From Rotaria sp. Silwood1 (lineage: Eukaryota > Rotifera > Eurotatoria > Philodinida > Philodinidae), in contig CAJNOP010000691.1 of the NCBI GenBank assembly GCA_905250075.1, positions 49,692 to 113,691 on the forward strand: a stretch of DNA of 64,000 nt, given 5' to 3'. Shown one piece after another: positions 1 to 12,653 of this stretch. The translations under genes were made by a program, and so were the position numbers. Under the pieces are notes generated by a model. That model saw nothing but the letters and a program-made list of their open reading frames with translations, searched no databases and was not told the origin of the DNA. Every line of letters begins with the position of its first letter. The stretch's first letter is position 1.

Positions 1-25
1 CGCGATTGGAGCTGATAGCAGTAAT

Positions 26-395
26 GTTTAGTAGGGTTTTGTGGAATTTCGCCAATAAGAATTTCGCCAATGGAATTTCGGCAGTGTCCATTTTCCAGTG
101 TAATTTCGAAAAATTTCGAAATTACACTGGCAATTCGACAATATTGTCGAATTTCCGTTATTGTCGAAATTCCGTAGGAATTCCGACAATAATTATTATT
201 AATGTATTTTGGGTGAAAAATTCTTAATGTCGAAAATCCGACGGAAAATCGACAATAAAAATACATTAATAATAATTATTGTCGAATTGCCAGTGTAATT
301 TCGAAAAATTTCGAAATTACACTGGAAAATGGACACTGTCGAAATTCCGTTTGCGAAATTCTTATTGGCGAAATTCCGTCTTACCGTTTAGTAGG
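26..395. mobile_element. Non-autonomous fold-back DNA transposon with 10-bp target duplication
   Basis: The element itself spans 36-385 (350 bp). It is flanked by a perfect 10-bp direct repeat GTTTAGTAGG at 26-35 and 386-395. The two halves are near-perfect inverted repeats of about 100 bp or more built from GGAATTTCGCC-like words, and the outer ends read GGTAAGACGGAATTTCGCC or a decayed form of it. There is no coding capacity. A 9-10 bp duplication is typical of Mutator-like elements; that assignment is an inference. Confidence 0.75.
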
Positions 396-808
396 AAGAT
401 ATATATTAAAGAAAATAAGTATCTTTTTGCATTTAATTTAATATGAAAATCGTGAAAATCACGATAGTTAAAAGAATAACCGGAGATTTTTTGTATGTAA
501 AGCTAAATCGCATGTACATCTATGCTCATACGTATATATACATGAGCAAGCTGGAAAATTTCAACTGTATCATAATCAAATACACGTAGAAAGTTGTGTA
601 CAGTTCAAGTACGAAGATAGAGACTAAATCCAAGTTGTGAAGAAATGGATCCTTTTAATAACGTAGTATTCTACACTAGAACAGAAAGATATTAAGAAGC
701 AATAAAAAGTTTTCATAAAGAAAAAAACACGTCGTCGTCTGTTTCGAGCACTCACCTGTCTGTTTCCGTTGTGCATTGGCATAGCATTTGCTGAAAGAAA
801 AATAAGCA

Positions 809-1657
809 GTGACTCACGAATGTAATGCTCTTCGCCGAATGCTAGATCGCCGAAAAGTGAGATCGCCGAAACTCGCGCCGAATGGAACATAATCGAAAAA
901 AAAGATCGCCGAAATACACATCATCGAAATAAAGATCGCCGATATAAAGATGGTCGAAATAAAGATCGCCGAATTTTTTCGATCATTTATTACCCACAAT
1001 ATTTACTTCAACAATCTAATTTTCAGCGATCATCTCTTGCGCTTGCTTTTTAAATATCTATCATAGACTTGAAATCTATTTACGCATTGTCTCAAAAGCA
1101 TTGCTGACAGCTTCGATTATTTAAACGACGGTGATAAAAAAACACGTCGAAAAAAGTATCGGTCATATTAGTTTCAACGAAGAGCATACTTATCTTATTA
1201 CTTGATATATTTCAACTCAGTGACTAACTTGACTTAGTTACTAACTTGACTTAGTTACTAACTTGACTCCTAACTCAACTCAGTTACTAACTTGACTTAG
1301 TTACTAACTCAACTCAGTTACTAACTTGNNNNNNNNNNCAGTTACTAACTTGACTTAGTTACTAACTTGACTCCTAACTCAACTCAGTTACTAACTTGGC
1401 TCCTAACTCAACTCAGTTACTAACTTGACTCCTAACCCAACTCAGTTAATAATTTTAGTTTTTGTGATCAAAATGGAATTCATCAATAAATAGTATCGCC
1501 GATATGCACATCGTCGATAGTGACATCGCCGAAATAACACATTGTCGATAGTAACATCGCCGAAAGGATACTTCGCCGAAATGCAGATTATCGAATTTCG
1601 GCGATGTTTATTTCGGCGATATGAGTTTCGGCGAAGAGCATACTTACCGTGACTCAC
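809..1657. mobile_element. Non-autonomous DNA transposon with 9-bp target duplication and internal minisatellite
   Basis: The element spans 818-1648 between perfect 9-bp direct repeats GTGACTCAC (809-817 and 1649-1657). Its ends are inverted repeats sharing ATGCTCTTCGCCGAA. Subterminal zones 830-985 and 1495-1640 are filled with ATCGCCGAA-like words in both orientations. The right end, read inward, starts GGTAAG like the element at 36-385, so both may belong to one Mutator-like family (inference). A further copy of the terminal motif lies at 1178-1195, which suggests nesting. No transposase is present. Confidence 0.65.
1205..1452. repeat. Minisatellite of TTAGTTACTAACTTGACT-like units
   Basis: This is a tandem array of 16-18 bp variant units (AACTTGACTTAGTTACT and AACTTGACTCCTAACTCAACTCAG) inside the transposon at 818-1648. 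A 10-base N gap at 1329-1338 probably marks an assembly join within the array, so the true length is uncertain. Confidence 0.85.
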
Positions 1658-1771
1658 TACCTACTTCGTCAAGAACAACAAAAAAATAATGTTGCCTTTC
1701 TCTCGCATTTTGTTATGTAAAACCAACAGATTTTTTCCCAATGCAAAGAACAGTTTGCGATACTTGAAAAA

Positions 1772-1853
1772 TGGTGTGAGTGTGAAGGTGCATGTGGGTG
1801 AGATACCTGTCTTTGTCCTCACCTAAAGAAGCAGTCGCATCCACACACACCCT
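1772..1853. repeat. Telomere-like fold-back hairpin (G-rich arm then C-rich arm)
   Basis: The left arm has GTGTGAGTGTGAAGG and CATGTGGGTGAG; the right arm has CATCCACACACACCC. This is a member of the dispersed hairpin family discussed in the findings. An open frame of unknown meaning runs from about 1857 to 2123 directly after it and matches nothing I recognise. Confidence 0.6.
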
Positions 1854-4800
1854 CTTTTCGCTACTGGTGCATTTGGTGCTTTTTATTATTATGCAAGTTT
1901 GTCTGCAGAACCGTCGATGTCCAGTGTTTTTGAAATCGATTACGATATCAAATGTGGAGAGAAGACAGTAGCACCGATTCTATCCAAGATTTCACTATTC
2001 GCTCATTTTGGCAAACCTGACGTGGGAGGATATTTCGACAGACAGTGTCAAGGTTTATCACGATCGTTACAATCGGTCATGCATCCGTCAATATTCCACA
2101 ATATGCCATTTCTACCTCATTAATAAAAAAAACCTAGCAACTAATCGGATCAAGAGTGTGAATGTGTGTAGATGCATCGATTGGACGTCGATGCGTTGAC
2201 AAAGAAAAGAAAATAGTACAACGGATCAGAACATGCTATCATCTCACTATAAATCCTACAATTGCTTTTTATTTGTTATCACAAAAAAGAAAGTGATAAA
2301 AATGTAGGGGTGAGCGTGGGCATGATAATAAATACTGCATGCATCTGTTCGATATTTACAATAGTCACAAATTGAGAAAGACAGAGGACACATCGAGATG
2401 AACAGCCATATATTTTTTGGAAACATTAGTCTGACATCTATCGATCTATTTAATATGATTGAACTAATGACTATCGTACCACTAGTACTCATGATCGAAG
2501 ATGCTGATACATTAAACTTCGTTATGTTCGCTTTTGCGCTCAACTGCTTTAATTTAATACAAAATGCAATTTGCATTTTGTGTTGAAAATGTAGCAATCA
2601 TCCAATTTGACAATCGATTGTCAGTTTTATAGTGAAAGGTACGTAATTATTAGGCTACTTCTATTTGTTACCATCAACGAAGACAATGAAAACGAGAGTG
2701 TATGTCTTTTTTTCAATCGTTTTCTGCTCTTGATTGATGTATGCTTTAACTGGCAGACTCGAAAATAATCAAGATGATGAAGGAATCAGTCTGAAGGAAT
2801 GTAGATTGGCAACAAAATGCGTTCTTCGTTGGTCATTTCGTCTGGTTATATGTATATTTTTTTGGGGGGCTTGTTTTTGGATTAGTACTCCAGCATGCGA
2901 AAAATAACAATTAATTAATACATTAACAGGATACGCTATGCAAATTATATGGACATTCACTATAATTCTTTCAAGTTTGTCACTCGAATCTATTTGAAAA
3001 GTTCTTTCTTCTAAGTGCATTTTCATTTCGTGAGTGGAAAACTCCGTATGATCTATGGCAGAAATTTGTAACGTGCTTCTAATTCTTTTTCTGTTTGTAA
3101 ATATCGCTAGTTTAGTGGTATTTTTTATCAAAGATGGTGGTAATACACCAGCTGTAATGTATCTTCTTGTAGCTGGTTCTTATTTGTCTTTTATCATTGT
3201 ATGTATTACTCGATTAGCTTTTTAATGTTTCAAATATCTTTGCTTTTGTTGCAAGAGTTAGACCATATCTTTGCTTTTGTTGCAAGAGTTAGACCATATC
3301 TTTTGATTTCAAGTTTATTAAATGTAAAGTTACGTCACAAGCGGTCAGACTATTACGAAAACATACAATCAAGATTATTTAACAATTGTAGAGTGTCATT
3401 CAATCAGTTCAATGAATCTTTTATCTTTCTTGACATCCCAAGAACAGATTTAAAACAATTGGAAGATCACCAAAGTCACCCAAATCAAGAAGTAACACTT
3501 TTCTTTTTTATTAAAAGTGAGCAAAAAATTGTCGCGTCATATCCCGTATACGGCACCTCATTGAGTCTCAAGTGTTCCGTGTCTGTTTCACGCACTTGGT
3601 CTTCATCCTACCCCATCAACCCCGTGAAAGCTAATTTGATGACCAAGTAAGACTTCTCATGCGTACAGAGACATTAATTTGAACTCTGATCACTATTCGT
3701 TCGATAATACGTTTCATACGAGCACGCACTCAATCGCAAACATAATAAGATCGATAGGATGTAAGTCAAATTGTGACTATGATGTATGGGTGTTGGGTGG
3801 TTCACTCCCCATTGGAATATATCCTAACTTGACCGTGATTGTTTTTTGTCTAGACAGTTTTACATCAAAACATGTGTCATGACAAGATCTATGTTCGGTA
3901 AAAAGACCTTTCTTGTAATATTCTATTCAGCTTGAAAAAACATCAAAACACAGCTATTGTGAACCAATGCATGCTTTGGATTTTGATCAGTATCTGACGT
4001 GCACTAGTTCTATAAAGAATTTATGGAATAGTAAAATATGATAAATTTGTCACCTATGAGAACCTCTGTCATTTGAAACGTTCGAAATATAATGTCGAAA
4101 TGCTGATCAAACCCAAAGCTACCTATTTGAGCGGCTGTAAGTCGACTCTAACCACTGGTTGAACCCGTACTCTTCATGAAAAAAGTCAAATAGTGTAACA
4201 TTTTGAATTTGAATATAATTTGGTAAGAGGTTTCGTGTGAGAGATTAAAATCGAAAATCAAAATAATTTCGTCAGTGTTGATGGATGATTCGGTGATGAA
4301 TGCTCGTTTAAATATGTTTTGTGGAAGTTTGTGTCTTCTTGGATGAAGTTTATGATACTGATAAGGCATATTATGCAATATGTTCTTCTCTTTTAATTGT
4401 AATGTATCGTTGATGGATATGTGACTGTGTAATTGTCTTATTCTATACTTATCCACACTCATACTTGCACCCTACGTCTATATGCATCCGGTCTATGAAA
4501 ACATTTTTTATGAATAGGGTTTGGCTTAAAACCGTAAAAAATACAGAAGAAATCTAAAATTTTGAAATTCTGATACGAAAACAATTCCAATGAAAACTCA
4601 TTTATAACGGGAAAACTTGAAAACAACTGTCATCACAACAGCACGTAAAAAATGAAACGCCATTGATGGTTAATAAGAGACATAGCAAACCTAAACAAGA
4701 GAAAAATATCATTTTTTTCGAAAAGTGATTCTATAATTATGTTGCAGCACTTTTTTTGCTGTCAATTATTTTCTGAGCATAGATAGAAGAGGAAGAAGTA

Positions 4801-5513
4801 CAACAAGCACACGTTAGTATACCACATGCATTCATCTCTCCAGTGCAGATATCATATGATTCAGCAGGTTCATTTCCTAAATAAAAAGTTTATTGTTTAT
4901 ATATTCTGCAATGGAGGTCAATAATTTCGATATATTCTGTATTAATGTATGATATATACAAGCATTAGTCAACATTTGTTTTTCTTACAACTGACACCCA
5001 AACGTCCAAGGTTAACTAAAATCAAGGGCGCTGCAGGAAAAAACATATAGAAAAATTCTTGTCCATGTACTTTTGTAATTATGATATTACAATTGTTTTA
5101 AATATGTGAGGAAATTAAATATTTGCGTTTTTTTTTGAAAAATAAGCAATCTTTTTGATTTAAATTTCTTTATTTTTACGAAAAATATATCCATTTATCT
5201 TTTCTTTATAAGAGTAAATTTAAAAATGTCATTTAATATCGTTATGTTTATAAGTAATAAAGTTCCGAAATGTATTTATCTTTATTGCATGAATCTTGAA
5301 TTTTTTTTGCCGGTCATGATTCATGACAGAAAGCAATAAAGATAAGTTAACAAATCTATCTGAATAGAGTACTTGTGAATTTCAGATAAAATGACAGTTG
5401 AAAATAATATTAATATATGCATTGTCTTTATTTGATTGCCTAGAAAATCAATGATGAAAGTCACACTAAAAACTTTAAAATCATAATTTATCGTGTACAC
5501 ATCCCTAAAATTT

Positions 5514-5606
5514 GAGTGTGGATGTGTGTGTAAAGTGTATTGTTCAGCTTAGATCGTGACATAGACACCAACGTCTATCCACAGTCACAACCAGAGGCAC
5601 AACCGC
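5514..5606. repeat. Weak telomere-like fold-back hairpin
   Basis: The left arm GAGTGTGGATGTGTGTG and the right arm ATCCACAGTCACAACC are degenerate complements around a spacer of about 45 bases. It has the same polarity as the better members of the family (G-rich first). Confidence 0.4.
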
Positions 5607-6515
5607 ATTCTCAAAATGATCGTACGGTGGAAGATTGATATAGAAAATTGCAAATGTTAAATAGAAAATGAGTAAGTTTAACGACTACTCTGATGATGAA
5701 TTGTAGAAGTAGAATATTTTTTTCGAAAAGAAATCAAAGAGTTAACATTTATTTAGTTTTCATAACATCGACAAATTAAGTTACAAAATTATAAAACTAA
5801 TGTTAGAAATCCAAATAGCAGATGAGTAAATCATGAAAATGGAATTTACGTGAAATTAATTGTTTCAACCAACCTAGAGAGAGAGACATGATATGTGAAT
5901 TTTTTGACAAATATAAAAAATTATAATAATATTTGAAATTGAACTAGACTCATTCAATTTTGGATCTTCATCTAGAACATTATATTAGTTTTTATCTAAA
6001 TCATAATTTTCCACATTGAAATCTGCTGAATAGTAGTGAAAAGAAAAAGGTGGAAATCATGTCTTGAAAACAATATTTCTTTGACAGACCAGTGTTTTCT
6101 CGCCACGTTTTTGTAGAATTTTGTAGCGCATGAAAGGGACTGTTGAACCATCTGAAAAATTCACAAGATGGACACCTATAAAAAGCTGATTATCATCAGT
6201 AATTCGATTCAATGTATATGTAGTGGTCAACAACCATCGAATATTTCATTCAATTTATAGATGATAAAAATAAATGCTTTATAACTAATTCTGTCAAAGT
6301 TCATTTTCCAATGCTTGAGATGATAAATTGACATAGAAGAAATTACATTTCTTAAGACGGTTAATTTCAATAGTTATTAATTTTCCTCTTGTATTTATAC
6401 TTGTTTCTGTTATTCTTCACTTTTTCTATCTAATTTCCAGTTGATGCACAATCTGAAAGACAAATATAAATTCATTGACTTGCATTGTGTTTACCTCCAA
6501 ATGATTATGAATGGT

Positions 6516-6560
6516 ACAGTCGTGGACAAAAGTCTCGCAACTAGGCAAAAACTATCTAAA
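6516..6560 (+). mobile_element. Solitary Tc1-like transposon terminus
   Basis: The sequence TACAGTCGTGGACAAAAGT, followed by CTCGCAACT, has the look of a Tc1-family terminal repeat next to its TA target. I found no matching inverted copy nearby, so this is at best a one-ended remnant. Confidence 0.35.
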
Positions 6561-7107
6561 CAAAATTTGTTTGCCTTAAAACTTCTACCATAACAAGAAT
6601 TGGATGAGTCCTGATTGTAAGCCAAAGCTTGAGCCCTATGACCTTACCAAGGCTGAGATATAAGGCAAACAGGCACGAATTTTTCAAGTTGTGTTATCTC
6701 AAGTTAGGAAAGAGAAATAATGTCATTCGACATATCGTTGAAACGTCTGACTCTTTTCCTCTCTTTAATAAAATTTTTATAAAAATTCGGCATACCTTCA
6801 TCAAGTTATGAGCTATTCTGTACCTACCCATTGAACTTACATTTCAAAACCCTACCATTATTTGATTCAAATCTCAGGTTATGTTCAATTGTGAGGCTTC
6901 AAAATTCCATTCCAGATTGCTTATTTATGGCCAACTCTATGATAAAATTTTCAGAGCTATAACTACTAGAAAAGTGAAGATTCATATCATTTTATACCTG
7001 AAAACCGACAGCCGTGGAAAATCATTCATATACAGCACAACAAGTTGTCCTTTATAGCATGAGTAGATCATGATCGGAACTACTTGTTGCGCTATAAATG
7101 TCATCCT

Positions 7108-7299
7108 GATATCATGAAATCGACGACAAACAGCATAACCTTTGCACATCATCATTTTTACCTAAAAATTAAAGCAAATAAACAGAAAAAAATGACAAAG
7201 CAAGAAGTTTCGCAAACTTTATATGGTTAATTCTGCTCGACTTTAAGGTAGAAATGATGATGTGCAAAGGTTATGCTGTTTTTCGTCGATTTCATGGGA
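7108..7299. repeat. Inverted repeat, about 55-bp arms
   Basis: The arm at 7108-7166 and its complement at 7243-7299 match almost completely; the shared core is GCATAACCTTTGCACATCAT. The loop is AT-rich. It abuts the telomere-like hairpin at 7301. Probably a miniature transposon; no target duplication is evident. Confidence 0.7.
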
Positions 7300-7300
7300 T

Positions 7301-7353
7301 GGATGTGGATGTGGGGTGCGAGACCAGGTGTGATCAACAACCACCCACACCCT
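7301..7353. repeat. Telomere-like fold-back hairpin
   Basis: The left arm is GGATGTGGATGTGGGGTG and the right arm ACCACCCACACCCT, with a loop of about 20 bases. It lies directly against the inverted repeat at 7108-7299. Confidence 0.6.
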
Positions 7354-7722
7354 AGGTCTATTTCAATAAAAAAAAAGACATCATTAAACAAATGTTCTTT
7401 TCATTAAACTATATTTAAATAGAATATATTATATAGAGATTATTGACGAACAGTTAGGGAAAGAATAAAAACTAAACAGAACGAAAAAAAAGATAAAATT
7501 TTGATAACGAATCATTTTTTTTGTCATAAGGTTTATCATAAATATTTATTTAAAAAGAAAAACAATTTATATTCAATTATTCATTGTCATTGACAATCAA
7601 GACATTAAATAGATATTCAAAAATGATGTTTTATATATGTATATGATGATAAGAATTGTATTTCTAGATAATTAGACATAAGTTAAACATTTATACTTGA
7701 AATATATCGAATCTGTAAATCA

Positions 7723-8343
7723 ATGGACTCAACATCATTAACAATAACTCATAAAATATTAAATGAAGAAGCTGAACAGACAATGATTGATATTGAGCTT
7801 TTAGCAAGAAAAGTTTATAATGCATCAATAGTTATATCATCTGAAGTACTTATTCGATGGTATCATTTAAATCCTTCTATGTGGTGGATAGCTAAATATC
7901 ACAATTGTATTATTGGTTATATTTGTGCAATACCACTTAAACATGATGCTTTTATGAAAACTCTTCAAGTTGAATTCGATGAATTAACAGATATAAATGA
8001 TAATGATATTAGAAATTGGAATGATCAATCTAATGATAATTATTCATTACATATATGTTCAATTGTTGTTCATCCGGAATATCAAAAACGTTCAGATTTC
8101 TCAATATTTCGTTTATTAGTTGAAAATTTCTTCGAAACAATATTATTTTATGGAAAAAATGGATCTATCGTTCAAGAATGGTCGGGTATTGCTGTAAGCA
8201 ATGCTGGACGTCATATTTTACAACATTATTTTGATCTTCAATTTTTAATTAATGATAATCATAATAATAGCATATTCTATGGAAAAACAAATAATCAACA
8301 TCAACAACAACTTTTACAGAGAATACGAACGAAATTAAAATAA
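7723..8343 (+). CDS. GNAT-like N-acetyltransferase (intronless)
   Basis: A single open frame of 206 residues. The layout fits a GNAT fold that transfers an acetyl group from acetyl-CoA: a strand with WWIAKYHNCIIGYICAIPL (about residues 53-71), then the core LHICSIVVHPEYQKRSDF (about 108-125) in the place where GNAT enzymes carry the V-x-P-x-x-Q/R-x-x-G/A pyrophosphate loop, followed by a helix and a C-terminal segment AVSNAGRHILQHYF. The loop glycine is replaced (QKRSDF), so cofactor binding may be altered. The substrate cannot be told. The start is the first ATG after stops, in an AT-rich leader. The missing introns set it apart from the other genes here and fit either a retrocopy or transfer from bacteria. 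An alternative is a non-catalytic GNAT relative. Confidence 0.6.
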   Translation: MDSTSLTITHKILNEEAEQTMIDIELLARKVYNASIVISSEVLIRWYHLNPSMWWIAKYHNCIIGYICAIPLKHDAFMKTLQVEFDELTDINDNDIRNWNDQSNDNYSLHICSIVVHPEYQKRSDFSIFRLLVENFFETILFYGKNGSIVQEWSGIAVSNAGRHILQHYFDLQFLINDNHNNSIFYGKTNNQHQQQLLQRIRTKLK

Positions 8344-11146
8344 TTCTTTATCAAACTATAATAACTTATTATTAGATTTATTTTATGAGTTATAAATAAT
8401 CTTTTTTCTTATATGACAAAAGATAAACATTTTCATCATCTGCAATATTGTCAATTATGTTTTTTAAACAAATTTTATTAATTAATACATAATTTAATAG
8501 ATAAACAGATAATTAATCATAGAACTGCTAAGCTAATTAATTAGAACAAGATAAACTAATGAGAATTTTCACTAAAGGATCAACTAAAACTAAAATTATT
8601 TCAGAAATTTCTTCGTTTAATTTAGCATTTTGAGATAAATATATAGATTTTCAATGTTTTATTTAACAATTATATTAGTTTGTTTCTTCAGAATTCGATT
8701 CTAAATCAAATGGCATTATAATAAATAAAACATTAACTACTTTTGAATTTTAAAAGCATTGTTATTCCATAGACTTAGCAATGTCTTGAATATTGATCAT
8801 TAAATGTTATGAGAATATAGAAAATGCCAATAGAATGATTGAGTTAATGTCTATCTTTTAAATATAACATTGATAAAAAAAAGATTTAAAAAAAAATAAA
8901 ATTGATACTTTTATAGAATATGATATTATTCATTTTTTAAAATAACACAGATTCTTTTTCATCGTTAAACAACAAGAAAAAAAAGATCCAAGAAGATTCA
9001 CTTCTATTTATGCTAGAACATTTTTTATGCTTATTTCTATAAATTATATTATAAAACTATCGAGAGCCCGTGCATACTGTATGACTGTTTGTTTTTTCTC
9101 TAACGTATGAAGACGAACGTTTAATTTTTCATCCGATAACGGACATACATACACTCGATATTAAGTATACGGACAGGTAGCCATACTGTCTCATACTCTT
9201 ATGTCGCAAATAATTTGATTGTCCATTAGCCTTTGGCGTTATAGCCTTATATCTCTGGTAGCTATTGCAGCATGATCTCCTTATTGTCTTAACCTCTTCG
9301 TGTTATACTCCCTTCACGACCTATGGGTATTCCCATATAATAGCCATTGGACCTTCTCCTTATAGCCTTATTTGATCTCTAACCTTTGATCTTTGACGTG
9401 TCACAGACACACACACTGAAGATTATTTATATAGATATGTAACTAAGATCTAGTACATAATCTATTAAAAAATATGTTTAACTGAAAAATAATATAAAAA
9501 TATTCTTAAGATAAAATTTCGCAAAAAAAAAAGATGAAATTCGATATTGATCTTGACAACATATATATAAACGATGTTCATTTATACAGATATTGTTTAT
9601 GATTAAGAATGATTTTTTAAAAATATTTAAAACTATTTTAAATGAAATAATAAAAAAAATATCTTATTATCTAAAATTGAATTATCAAATTGAACAAACT
9701 TTTTTCAAACACTATTATCTAGAAAAAAGTCTTCTATGTTTTTTTAATTCTTATAAAATCCAACAGTCTATAGAAATTATTCAAAATAATGTTCATTCAA
9801 CTGACAGGTTAATACAATATTTATCATTGCATTATTGTAACTATCTGTAGACTAAAAAAAAAACAATAACTAAATAATCAATAATCAAAACAATAAAAAT
9901 ATTTTTTCATTTGAGAATTTAAATTGTCAATCAATCATATTTTCAATGTTTTATCTCAAAATAGTCTTATTCAATCAAATTTTCAAATATTGAAAAACAT
10001 TCTATTTAATATATTAGCAAGTATTTATTAAGTTCTATAGTAAATTCTATTGAATAGTGAAACAAATCTCAATATAACTCAAAATTAAATTTACGACTTT
10101 TCTTCGTTATTTTTATATAATATTTAATAAAATTTCTATTCTTTTATTATTGATTTAGTACAAAACTTTGTTTTTAAATTTAATATTAATTGTTTTAAAA
10201 TTTTTTTCATGATTTTGAGATTCTGCTGAAATCAATTTTCTTTCATTTTTTTTTTCTTGAATAATCTCTTAATAATCATTGAAAAATTTGTTTTGTCAAC
10301 AATCTTTTCGATAATCACTGATTTAACAATTACAAATAATGATTCTAGTTACTAAAATGAATAAATAATCTCTAGATTAGTCGATCTCCATTTTTAAAAA
10401 TGAAAAACAAAGTTTCGTGTGTCAAACTAAAAATGAATAGAGAATAGAGTTAATAGGTATTCAACATAAGTTATCGAAAAGAAAAAGTAGCTCGACTAAA
10501 TACGAATTTTTTTGTTTTTCTTATACTTTAATTTTCTGGCTTTTGTCTGTTGATCTTGACACTTGTTAGATTTCTACTAAATTTCACTTTCTTTTTTTAG
10601 TCATACAATAGAATAAATTAACCCAGATATTTATTCATGTTGATTTATTTTTATAACGATCGAGTTCAAAATTCAGATGTGAGAATTAACTCTTCAGATA
10701 ACTACTGATGTTTTTTTTTCTAATTTAATGAAATATTCTTAAGTCATCTAATATGAGATATGATTTATAGTCTGATCATAGAGAAAACTAATGATATATT
10801 TATTTTTCTGTTTGAATTCTATAAAAATTTATTTGTTTATATTATTTTTTTTTTCATTGTTGAATTTAAATTCTTTTTTGCAAGTTGAACATTGAATATC
10901 AATGAAATATAGCTGTAACAATTAATGAAATAACACTCTTTCTATCAATGATAAAGTCTATCAGTAGAAGAAAACATAGTAAATAGCAAAAAACAAAATG
11001 TAATAACATAAGTGTCGACGCCCGAACGCAAAATGATGACACGATCGAAGATATTATTACGGCTTCTTTCTCAATAATTATATTTTAAAATTTTAATAAT
11101 TTTCTTGAAAATTATTTTGTGTTTTTTTTATTATAACACATCGATG
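8344..11146. other. AT-rich stretch without a recognised gene
   Basis: Mostly homopolymer-rich AT sequence. A less AT-rich island at 9060-9420 contains ATAGCCTTAT-like words but no open frame I can interpret. An 85-codon frame at 9593-9850 (plus strand) is rich in Ile, Lys and Tyr, as expected of random AT-rich DNA; I do not call it a gene. Confidence 0.5.
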
Positions 11147-12653
11147 GATCAATATGAATATAATCGTGTGCCAATTGTTCTAAGACGAATTAATTCTCAA
11201 TGGTCATCGAAAATAATATTATATAAATAAGTTTTGTTTTCTTTTGTTTCTAATCATATTTAAATGTTATTTATCTATTTTAGATAACACCATATGATGA
11301 TAGAGAACATTATGGAAAGCGTTGTATGTCGGATATTCAATAAAATATATCAACTAAATCATTAGGTATTCAGCCACGATCATCAACAAAAAAAATCAAA
11401 TTAAACAATAATAAAAATCAATATGAACAACCTTGGTCAACTTGAGAATTATCAATGAATTATGTTGAATTACCATCAAATAGAAATTTGCAGTAAAGAA
11501 AAAAAAATCTAACCGAATTTTCGTTTTCTATTTTCAGTAAAACTTTTTTTTTCATTTTTATATAGAAATGATCTTTATTATCAACCATTGAATATTGATG
11601 ATAAACGAGATCAACGATATATCTTTCCTAATCACTTTTCATTTATTCAAAGCAAAGCTGAACTAAACTCAAAACTAAATTCAAATTATAATTATAGCAA
11701 ACGTTTCAACACACTGTTTATTATTTGTAGCACAATTATTTTTTTATTTGCTATAGCAGCAATGGCCATTTCGATTTATTTACTTATTCATGTTATGGAA
11801 ACAACAAAAACAACTAGCACAACAAGTAAAAAGCATATTATACCTGATTATTATCCTATCTTTTTTGCATATTTTCAAGAAAAAGAAAATTTTCTTTGCT
11901 TATTGAAAACATTTCATCTCTTTTCTTGTGTTTTATATATTTGAAAAAAAATCTATAAATCATAATTGATTTTTTTTTTGAAAATAAATTATTTATTATT
12001 TATTATCATTATAAAATAGAATAAAATATAATTTTCTTAAATAGCTACTAGTACTCAACTCCGTTGGAATTCAACAAGCTCGACAATAGTTGGCATAACG
12101 AGTTCATCAGGTTCAGCTTCAAATCAATTATATACTCCTTATCATTTAACATTAGATTCAAATGGTTCACTATATGTTGCTGATTCCGATAATCATCGAG
12201 TTCAAAAATATTTAAAAAGTGCATCAACTGGAACCACAGTAGCTGGTAAAAATGCAACAGCAACTACTGCTTTAGATAATTTATATTATCCAACTGGAAT
12301 TATTGTTGACTCCAGTATGAATATATATATAGCAGATACAAACAACAATCAAGTTATGTTTTGGTCGAATGGTGCATCATCAGGAACACAAATAGCTGGT
12401 TCAAGTAAGAGACTAATCAGTAAATTATTCTCAAAAAAAGATAAAAATTGAATTCATTGTTTCTTTCAATTTCTAAAATAATTTTTTTGAAAATAGATCA
12501 ACTCTATTAATTTGAATAAAAATTATTTTAATTTTATTTATTCAGCTTCAGCAGGCTCATCAAACAATGAATTAGACCATCCATATGGTATTGCACGTAA
12601 TTCAAATATAGGCACACTTTATATAGCTGATACGAACAATAATCGTATCATGA
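11147..12653 (+). pseudogene. NHL-repeat membrane protein gene, decayed and 3'-truncated
   Basis: Several exons can be followed. The first begins at the ATG at 11143 or 11147. The next, from about 11284, carries two in-frame stops. A third (about 11567-11825) encodes a cytoplasmic tail, then a membrane anchor FIICSTIIFLFAIAAMAISI and a Thr-rich linker. Exons 12045-12404 and 12546-12653 encode NHL blades with repeated YVADSDNHRVQKY, YIADTNNNQVMFW and YIADTNNNRIM strands. NHL repeats form beta-propellers for protein binding, and extracellular NHL proteins of this shape are common in bdelloids. Splice junctions are clean (ACAA|gtaaaa, tattcag|CTTC), so the last three exons still look spliceable. 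Coding stops at 12653, where the telomere-like hairpin begins; the remaining blades are absent. The two stops in exon 2 could instead reflect a mis-drawn exon. Confidence 0.75.

Larger units (their letters stand above)
2170..7107. other. Gene-free stretch
   Basis: I recognise no gene here. Visible items are a 21-bp palindrome at 2560-2580, two tandem copies of a 31-bp word at about 3235-3296, a small hairpin at 5274-5346 (TATCTTTATTGC and its complement), a weak TG-rich/CA-rich hairpin at 5514-5606, and a lone Tc1-like terminus at 6518. The open frame at 3201-3650 shows no recognisable domain and spans the tandem duplication. Confidence 0.5.

Noticed and set aside
3201-3650. 149-codon open frame
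   Set aside because: It shows no recognisable domain, begins in a 31-bp tandem duplication and has no supporting splice or family signals.
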